From Gilvimarinus algae (lineage in GTDB: Bacteria > Pseudomonadota > Gammaproteobacteria > Pseudomonadales > Cellvibrionaceae): a stretch of DNA of 56,683 bases. This document shows, piece after piece, positions 50,864 to 56,683 of the stretch. How positions within the stretch are numbered: position 1 is the first letter of the stretch; each line of letters begins with the position of its first letter. Under the pieces are notes generated by a model, which worked only from the letters and a program-made list of their open reading frames with translations, had not been told where the DNA came from and did no database searches. A program made the translations under genes and the position numbers. Location of the stretch: positions 1-56,683 of the forward strand of contig NZ_JAULRT010000034.1 in assembly GCF_030518215.1 (NCBI RefSeq), read 5' to 3'.

Positions 50864-53800
50864 TTAGTCAGGCAGAACCCAGCGGATATTGCCTACCTGG
50901 AAGGTCACATCCTGCTGGCCGAATACCGGCCAGAGTGAGAAGGGCGTGTTCACTTTTTCGATATCAAAGCCGCCCTGGTTGATGTCGGCAATCGGCACAG
51001 TCACGGTGTGCCAGTCGTTGTCGGCCGGCAGAGGGACCGGCACTTCGGCTCCCACGCACGGGTAGACACAGTCCGCCTTCACCAGGAAGCCGCTGGTATT
51101 GCCATTGTTGCTCACTACCTTCAGGTCAAACACCAGACTGCCGGCTGCAAACGCGCTGAGATCCTTGGGCGCGTCCTGAATATAGAAAGTCCCCATACCG
51201 GTATTGGTGAATTCCACCTGGACCACGGTGCCTTTTTCAGCATCTTCGACGGTGGCGTCAATGGTGATGACTTGACCACCGTCCTGCCAGACGCCAAATC
51301 CGGGGTTGCCCCAGTCAGGCGACAAACCGTTGACAAAAATATCCATGTCCTCGGTGATGGTCACGGGTGCCAGCTTGGGCTTGATGTCGCAGTTCTCCAG
51401 GCACGCGATACGGACGTTGTCCAGCTGCACGTGTGAGGCGCCACCGGTGAGTTCCACCTCGAAGGGGTGCATGACCGATGAGTAGTCGACTGTTGGGCCC
51501 CAGGCTTCATTCGGGTTGGGACGCAGGCTGTAGAAGCGCACAGACACAGGTGTCCATTTCCCGACCATCTCCGGTGTTAGCTCAACCTCACCGACGCTCA
51601 GGTCCGGGTAGGTCGAGTTAAGTTTCACTTGCAGTTTTGAGCCCGCCTCGGCCTCTTCAACCCAGATATCAAACTTGAACTCGCCAAGGTTGCGTGGGCG
51701 GTTGTGCAAGGGGTCGCTACCGAAGTTAAAGCCATCTTGCACCTCTGGATAGCTGCTCATATCGCCGGAGCGCAGCCAGGCAACACCTGGGTTGGTGTTA
51801 TTAAACTGCAGGTCCCAGACAACCGTACCGCCCGAACCATTGTCGATTGGCGCCGCACCCGGATCCGAGATCAGGGAGCCATCGGGGTTGTACATTTGAT
51901 GCTGCAGGGTGTTGTTCACCTCGGTGCTGTTGACATCGAAGCTTAAGGTTTGCACGCCACCTTCTGAACCACGGTACAGCCATACTTCATCACGGGTATC
52001 CGGTGGGGGTACGTGGCCAACGATTTCCGTGGGCGTGGTACCCGCATCGGCCGTTGGCGTTTCACAGCCTTTGCCGGTCGCCGGGTCGTTGGAGCACTCG
52101 TACACGCGGACGTAGTCTACTTCCATGGTTCTGCTGTCGGTGAAGGTTGGCAGATCAATATAAGTGCCGTTACCCAGAGCAACGTTCAGAATCATATGGA
52201 AGGGTTGATCAAACGGCTGAGCGCCCGTGCCTACCTGATAACCGACTTCCTGACCACCCCAGTAGTAGATAAACCAGTTGCCGCTGTTGCGGGCGAAGAG
52301 CACGTCATCCACATACCAGCGGATTTCACCTTCTTCCCATTCGACGGTGTAGGTATAGAAGTCGTCCCAGATGTTCGTCGGAGGTTCGTAGGGCGCGCCA
52401 CTGTATTGGTTCCAGGGCCAGGAGTAGCCGTAGTGCAGGGTGCCGTGCATTTCATTGGCGGCGCCTGTCGGTTGCGGGCCTGCTACACCGGGCTGGAAAG
52501 CCTCAAAGATATCCAGTTCGCCACTGTGGGGCCAGCCGCCATAGGCGGTGTCGGTCGGCAGCATCCAGATGGCCGGCCAGACGCCCACACCTTGCGGAAC
52601 GCGGGCACGGATTTCCATGCGGCCATATTTCCAGTCAGCTCTATCGCGGGTGCGCAAGCGGGCTGAGGAATAGGCTTTACAGGCATCCGCTCCTGGGTAG
52701 CCTGGGTCTTCTTGATTCAACGAGGGGCCGCACACCTGGCCAGCACCTTCATAAATGGAGGTGATATGCAGCAAGCTGTCTTCAACGTAGCTGTTGTCGG
52801 CGCTGTCGGTGTAGCACTGGGCTTCGTTGTTACCGCCGCCCCAGCAGTTGACCTCATGCTCCCAGCGGTCGGGGTTGATGCTGGTGCCGTTGAACTCATC
52901 GTTCCAGACCAGCTCCCAACCATTATCCAGAGTCGTTGGCGCAGAGCCGCTTTCATCAATGCCGAGAATGCTGCTCGGTTCGTGAGACACAACGCCTGAA
53001 CCGCCGCTTGAACTGGAGGAGCTGCTGGTGCTTGAGTCAGAGCTCGAGGAGCTTGACGAGCTGGAAGAGCTCGATGAGCTGCTGCTGGCGCTGCTGGACG
53101 AGCCACTGTCGAGCAGCCAGCGGATGTTATCCAACTGCACGCTGACGCCCGCCTGATCGCCCCATGCGGGCAGGAAGACAAACGGCGTGTTCATGTTGGC
53201 AATGTTAAAAGCACCGTTGGTGCCGCTGTGGGCAATCATATCGGCAATGTCGATGGTGTAGGTTGTCCAGACGCCCTCTATTGGATCGGCAATGACATAG
53301 TCGCCCGTGCCGGTGGCCGGACCACTTTCCATTTTCACTACCAGGCCGTTTTCGTTGTCGCCGAAGCTCAACACTTTAATGTCAAACTGCAGTTGGCCCT
53401 CGCTGGCAAAGGCGCTCAAGTCCTTGCCCTCGGTGGACTGGATAAACACCAAGCCGTTGTTGGCGCTGGTACTGAAATCCAGCTGCATAACATCGCCGCG
53501 CTCAGTATCGTTGAAGGTACTGATGGTGATGTGGCCGGTACCATTGTCCCAGGAGCCGACGCCAAAGTCCCACTCGGGGCCGGCGACGCCGTCCACCAGC
53601 ACATCAAAGGTCTCGGTGAGTGCGGTTATGGTCGGCTCAGTTGAGCCAGAACCGCCGACCCAGTGCACATTGTCCACCTGAATATGCACGCCAGCCTGGT
53701 CGCCCCAGACGGGCAAAATTACAAAGGGCGTGTTCATGGCGTCGATGTTAAAGCCGGTATTGTTCGGCGCACTGATCATGTCGGCAATGTTCACCGTGAC

Positions 53801-56095
53801 GCTTGTCCACGCGCCTTCAGCTGGGTTAATCACGTAGTCGCCGGTACCTGTGCCCGGGCCACTTTCGGCTTTCACTACCAGACCCGTTTCATTGCTGCCG
53901 TAATCGAGCACCTTAATATCAAAGGTCAGCTGGCCGTTTTCGGCAAAGGCGCGTGCGTTCTTGCTGGTGGTGGATTGCACAAACGCCAGGCCGTTGGCCT
54001 CGCTGTCGCTAAAGGTGATGTTGAGCACCTCACCGCGGTCGATATCCTCGACAACATTCGCGGTCACGTGGTCACCGGCGCTGCCCCAGGTGCCTACACC
54101 GAAATCCCAGTTGGGGCCGGGCTCGCCTTCGTCAAAGACCACAAAGCTATCTGTCAAAGTATCTTTTACTGCGGCCAGTACCGGATCTATGTCACACGGA
54201 GCCATACAGTCGACGGCAATGTCGGCCAACTGCACCTGTGCCATGCCGGATGACTCAATCACAAAGGCGTTGATCAACTGCCCCAGATTTGCCTGCCCGG
54301 TTTCGATGTTGTTGGGCAGCAGCTGGTTGATGGCAACGGCCATTTCGGTCCACTCGCCAACCGGCGGATTATCGATGACCGCATAGCTGACGTTGGGCCA
54401 GCCACTGTCGAGTTTGATGGCCAGCTCAGTCGCCGGATCAATAGACTCGATACGCAGTTTGAAGCGAATTTGCCCGTAGTCAGCCATATTGGTGAACTTG
54501 AGCCCATCATTCACTTCGGGGTAAGCAGACATGTTGGCCGTCGACAGGAACGCATTACCCGGCCCGTTAAACGTAATGTCCCAGACTGTATTTTCACCGT
54601 CGGTAGCTGCGGGATCGCTGATCACATTGCCACTGCCGCCGTCGTAAAAGCCCGGCACCAGTGTGTTGGTGACCTCGCCATCAGGCGTATCAAAAATGAA
54701 GCTGGCTGGGCCATCGTTGTACAGGTCGAAGGACTCGGTTGTTGGTGAGTCGTAGCCTGAGACCTGAATCGCCCCCGGTTGGGAGGTGCCGCAACCGGCG
54801 CCAGTACCGTCATCCTCAGAGCACTGGTAGACGCGCACATAATCGACTTCCATGGCTTGTGGGAAGCTGGTGGCACTGTTGGGCGCACCCGGCCAGTTGC
54901 CACCTACCGCAACGTTCAGAAGCATGTGGAAGGGCTGATCAAAAGGGGCGTCTGCACTGCCGAGTTGAAAGCCTTTTTCCGCCGCTGTCGCCGTGCCGGC
55001 TTTTAGCAGTGGCTTGGTGGAGCCTTCCTCGTCGTCCCAGTAGTAGGTGAACCAACCTTCCTGGGTTTGTGTGGCAAAGTGCACGTCATCGACAAACCAG
55101 CGAATCTCGCCTTTTTCCCACTCAATGGCGTAGGTGTGGAAATCTTCCCACACGTTCTTTGTGGGGGTGTATTTCGCACCGCTATTGAGGTTGCCGGGCC
55201 AGACGCGGCCGTAGTGCAAGGTGCCGTGTACTTCGTTTTCGCCTGTGCCGTTCGGGTTGACGGCCTCCATGATGTCAATTTCGCCGCTCAGGGGCCAGCC
55301 GCCGTACTTGGCGTCGGTTGGCAGCATCCAGATGGCGGGCCAGAGTCCCTGACCCTCGGGCAGTTTGGCGCGGATTTCCATACGCCCGTAGGTCCAGTCG
55401 GCCTTGCCGCGGGTGCGCAGGCGCGCTGAGGTGTAAGGTAAGGTCTTGGACGTGTCGGCCGGGTTGTAGGTGGGATCTTCCTGGTTAACGGCGGGACCGC
55501 TGAACGATTCCTGGCGGGCGACGATAAACAGCTTGCCGTCTTCCAGATAGCTGTTGTCGCTGCGGTCGGTATAGCACTGCAGCTCGTTGTTGCCGCCGCC
55601 CCAGCAGTTGACCTCGTGTTCCCACTTTGTGCCGTCAATACTGGCACCGTCAAACTCATCATTCCACACCAGCTCCCAGGAGGGCGCTTCGCTCGAACTG
55701 GAAGAGCTGCTGCTGGATGAGCGCACGGATGAGCTACTCGAGGAACTGCTCGATGAAGAACTGGAGGATGAGCTCGATTCCGAGCTGCTTACAACAGAGC
55801 TGCTCGACGCGACCGAGCTGCTGGAGCTCGACAGGCTAGAGCTGCTCTCAATTGACGAGCTGGAGCTCACTGAGCTCGAGCTGATGGAGCTGGAAGACAC
55901 GGATGAGCTCGATACGCTGGAAGAAGACTCCGAGGAGACGTCAACACTGGAGGAGCTGCCATCGCCAACGGCGCTGCTACTGCTGCTGGCTACGGATGAG
56001 CTGCTGTTGGTATCACCGCCCCCCGAGCCCCCACAGGCCGCCAGTGTGAGCGTGAGGGCGCTCAGCACAAAGGGTAAACAGGCATTCTTTTTCAT
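50864..56095 (-). CDS. Double-GH16 laminarinase lipoprotein with five binding modules
   Basis: 1743 residues. Lipobox LAAC (Cys21), then about 115 residues almost all Ser (linker). GH16 module 1 (about 140-423) has the catalytic E-x-D-x-x-E in SGEIDIMEAV near residue 271. Three beta-sandwich modules follow (about 430-640, 640-818 and 818-1000), the last two close copies of each other. A second poly-Ser linker (about 1005-1035) leads to GH16 module 2 (about 1058-1334; GELDIFEAF near 1192) and two more modules (about 1350-1560 and 1570-1743). Cleavage of beta-1,3-glucan (laminarin) is expected at the outer membrane or cell surface. The module order repeats, so an ancestral unit was probably duplicated. 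Confidence 0.93.
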   Translation of the reverse strand: MKKNACLPFVLSALTLTLAACGGSGGGDTNSSSSVASSSSSAVGDGSSSSVDVSSESSSSVSSSSVSSSSISSSSVSSSSSIESSSSLSSSSSSVASSSSVVSSSESSSSSSSSSSSSSSSSSVRSSSSSSSSSSEAPSWELVWNDEFDGASIDGTKWEHEVNCWGGGNNELQCYTDRSDNSYLEDGKLFIVARQESFSGPAVNQEDPTYNPADTSKTLPYTSARLRTRGKADWTYGRMEIRAKLPEGQGLWPAIWMLPTDAKYGGWPLSGEIDIMEAVNPNGTGENEVHGTLHYGRVWPGNLNSGAKYTPTKNVWEDFHTYAIEWEKGEIRWFVDDVHFATQTQEGWFTYYWDDEEGSTKPLLKAGTATAAEKGFQLGSADAPFDQPFHMLLNVAVGGNWPGAPNSATSFPQAMEVDYVRVYQCSEDDGTGAGCGTSQPGAIQVSGYDSPTTESFDLYNDGPASFIFDTPDGEVTNTLVPGFYDGGSGNVISDPAATDGENTVWDITFNGPGNAFLSTANMSAYPEVNDGLKFTNMADYGQIRFKLRIESIDPATELAIKLDSGWPNVSYAVIDNPPVGEWTEMAVAINQLLPNNIETGQANLGQLINAFVIESSGMAQVQLADIAVDCMAPCDIDPVLAAVKDTLTDSFVVFDEGEPGPNWDFGVGTWGSAGDHVTANVVEDIDRGEVLNITFSDSEANGLAFVQSTTSKNARAFAENGQLTFDIKVLDYGSNETGLVVKAESGPGTGTGDYVINPAEGAWTSVTVNIADMISAPNNTGFNIDAMNTPFVILPVWGDQAGVHIQVDNVHWVGGSGSTEPTITALTETFDVLVDGVAGPEWDFGVGSWDNGTGHITISTFNDTERGDVMQLDFSTSANNGLVFIQSTEGKDLSAFASEGQLQFDIKVLSFGDNENGLVVKMESGPATGTGDYVIADPIEGVWTTYTIDIADMIAHSGTNGAFNIANMNTPFVFLPAWGDQAGVSVQLDNIRWLLDSGSSSSASSSSSSSSSSSSSSSSDSSTSSSSSSSGGSGVVSHEPSSILGIDESGSAPTTLDNGWELVWNDEFNGTSINPDRWEHEVNCWGGGNNEAQCYTDSADNSYVEDSLLHITSIYEGAGQVCGPSLNQEDPGYPGADACKAYSSARLRTRDRADWKYGRMEIRARVPQGVGVWPAIWMLPTDTAYGGWPHSGELDIFEAFQPGVAGPQPTGAANEMHGTLHYGYSWPWNQYSGAPYEPPTNIWDDFYTYTVEWEEGEIRWYVDDVLFARNSGNWFIYYWGGQEVGYQVGTGAQPFDQPFHMILNVALGNGTYIDLPTFTDSRTMEVDYVRVYECSNDPATGKGCETPTADAGTTPTEIVGHVPPPDTRDEVWLYRGSEGGVQTLSFDVNSTEVNNTLQHQMYNPDGSLISDPGAAPIDNGSGGTVVWDLQFNNTNPGVAWLRSGDMSSYPEVQDGFNFGSDPLHNRPRNLGEFKFDIWVEEAEAGSKLQVKLNSTYPDLSVGEVELTPEMVGKWTPVSVRFYSLRPNPNEAWGPTVDYSSVMHPFEVELTGGASHVQLDNVRIACLENCDIKPKLAPVTITEDMDIFVNGLSPDWGNPGFGVWQDGGQVITIDATVEDAEKGTVVQVEFTNTGMGTFYIQDAPKDLSAFAAGSLVFDLKVVSNNGNTSGFLVKADCVYPCVGAEVPVPLPADNDWHTVTVPIADINQGGFDIEKVNTPFSLWPVFGQQDVTFQVGNIRWVLPD

Positions 56096-56575
56096 TATGA
56101 CCTCGTTATTATTGTCGAGAGGCTCTCCGGCGCCTGACGCTCTGGCCGAAAAGCGGGTTTGTTATGGTTATGAGTGCTCGCACTGCGCACGGGCTTAAGA
56201 ACTGTACACGGATTGAGCAGTGCGCCGATTCTCCGCTGGGCAAAGGGCGCTGTCGTCCCATTTTGTCGGGCGGCTCAAGGTGGCATGAGTGTCTGTTTGC
56301 GCGGCAAAACTGTGACGCATGCCACTTTCAGTGACGTTAAAAAGCGCCGAGCGCCGTATTAGTGGCGCCTGAGGGCCGTTTGCTGGGGAAATCGTAAAGT
56401 GGGATGAGCTCGTCAGGGGGGCTCAGGTTTTTTGGTGTGGGCGCCACTTTTAGGTGTGTTCGTCAGAGATGATCAAGAGCGCCAAAGCTTGGAGTTATAC
56501 GAACCCTCTGGCGCTTTGAAGAGGCTTATCTCGCGAGAATCGCTAGGGCCTGTTCACACTAATTATATGCAGCCT
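56096..56575. other. Intergenic region upstream of the GH16 gene
   Basis: No gene seen. It should contain the GH16 promoter (minus strand). Small inverted repeats are present, such as AGCGCCA/TGGCGCT (56478-56484 and 56509-56515), of unknown significance. Confidence 0.5.
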
Positions 56576-56674
56576 GTTGTGACTAAAAATTTACCAATCA
56601 AGGCGTGAGGAGAGAGGTTTGGTCACTCCAAATGAACGACGAGCAACGTGGAGTGGTGAATTTTTAGCCACAAC
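56576..56674. mobile_element. Terminal palindromic repeat, MITE- or IS-like, cut by the window end
   Basis: GTTGTGACTAAAAATTTACC (56576-56595) and its near-complement GGTGAATTTTTAGCCACAAC (56655-56674; 18 of 20) enclose about 59 bases, with an inner pair CACTCCA/TGGAGTG. GGGCCTGTTCACACTAATTA lies just outside. Either a miniature element or the end of an insertion sequence continuing past the window. Confidence 0.5.
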
Positions 56675-56683
56675 CCGAAGGGC

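Noticed and set aside
55587-56198. 203-codon + strand frame rich in Glu, Leu and Asp opposite the GH16 start
   Set aside because: It is the mirror of the poly-serine linker codons of the GH16 gene, with extremely biased composition and no ribosome-binding site.

Overview
The window looks like a chromosomal segment of a marine or soil polysaccharide-degrading gammaproteobacterium, most likely Cellvibrionaceae or a close relative (Saccharophagus, Teredinibacter, Cellvibrio, Simiduia type). The evidence is the poly-serine linkers in a secreted glucanase, the GH67 alpha-glucuronidase, the TonB-dependent uptake system and the overall gene content. No rRNA or tRNA gene was recognised.

Bases 1-8275 are the distal part of an integron cassette array. 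Eleven complete cassettes and the tail of a twelfth are all read on the + strand, and each is closed by an attC site (12 sites). The integrase and attI should lie to the left, outside the window. Cassette products are mostly unknown. They include a HEPN-like protein, two proteins with PD-(D/E)XK nuclease-like signatures, a zinc-ribbon protein, an exported protein and two membrane proteins. Base composition (AT-richer) and the isolated one-gene layout differ sharply from the rest of the window.

Bases 8317-25524 are ordinary chromosome: a run of small conserved genes (DUF2200, a membrane protein, DUF1801, a lipoprotein, DUF899, DUF2238), a large secreted ExeM/NucH-like nuclease, an AraC-type regulator, a stand-alone LpxC that looks like an extra alphaproteobacterial-type copy, a DUF748 envelope protein, an Ig-repeat lipoprotein, a MATE exporter and a sulfatase without a signal peptide.

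Bases 25710-34326 hold a nearly complete non-phosphorylating L-fucose pathway. It comprises FucP symporter, aldo/keto reductase (fucose dehydrogenase), fuconolactonase, a two-subunit UxaA-type dehydratase, a 2-keto-3-deoxyfuconate dehydrogenase (SDR), a fumarylacetoacetase-fold hydrolase giving pyruvate and L-lactate, and a divergent LldD that oxidises the lactate, with an IclR regulator inside. Periplasmic GH2 beta-galactosidase and an SGNH esterase lipoprotein follow, suggesting a galactose/fucose-bearing, possibly acetylated glycan as source.

Bases 38817-47838 carry a DUF5924 membrane protein, a BLUF blue-light sensor, the GH67 alpha-glucuronidase, and a TPP-riboswitch-controlled thiamine uptake operon (TonB receptor, YkoF-like binding protein, PnuC/PnuT permease, kinase-like protein), then a FadR-type GntR regulator. 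A CTTGTATACAAG palindrome occurs upstream of GH67 and twice in the 608-bp gap after the GntR gene; that gap also holds a strong minus-strand terminator with no minus-strand gene.

Bases 48447-56095 hold a HopJ-family protein, a membrane-anchored AraC-type regulator with a periplasmic sugar-binding-like domain, a hotdog protein and a 1743-residue lipoprotein with two GH16 laminarinase modules. The window ends in a palindromic repeat that looks like part of a mobile element.
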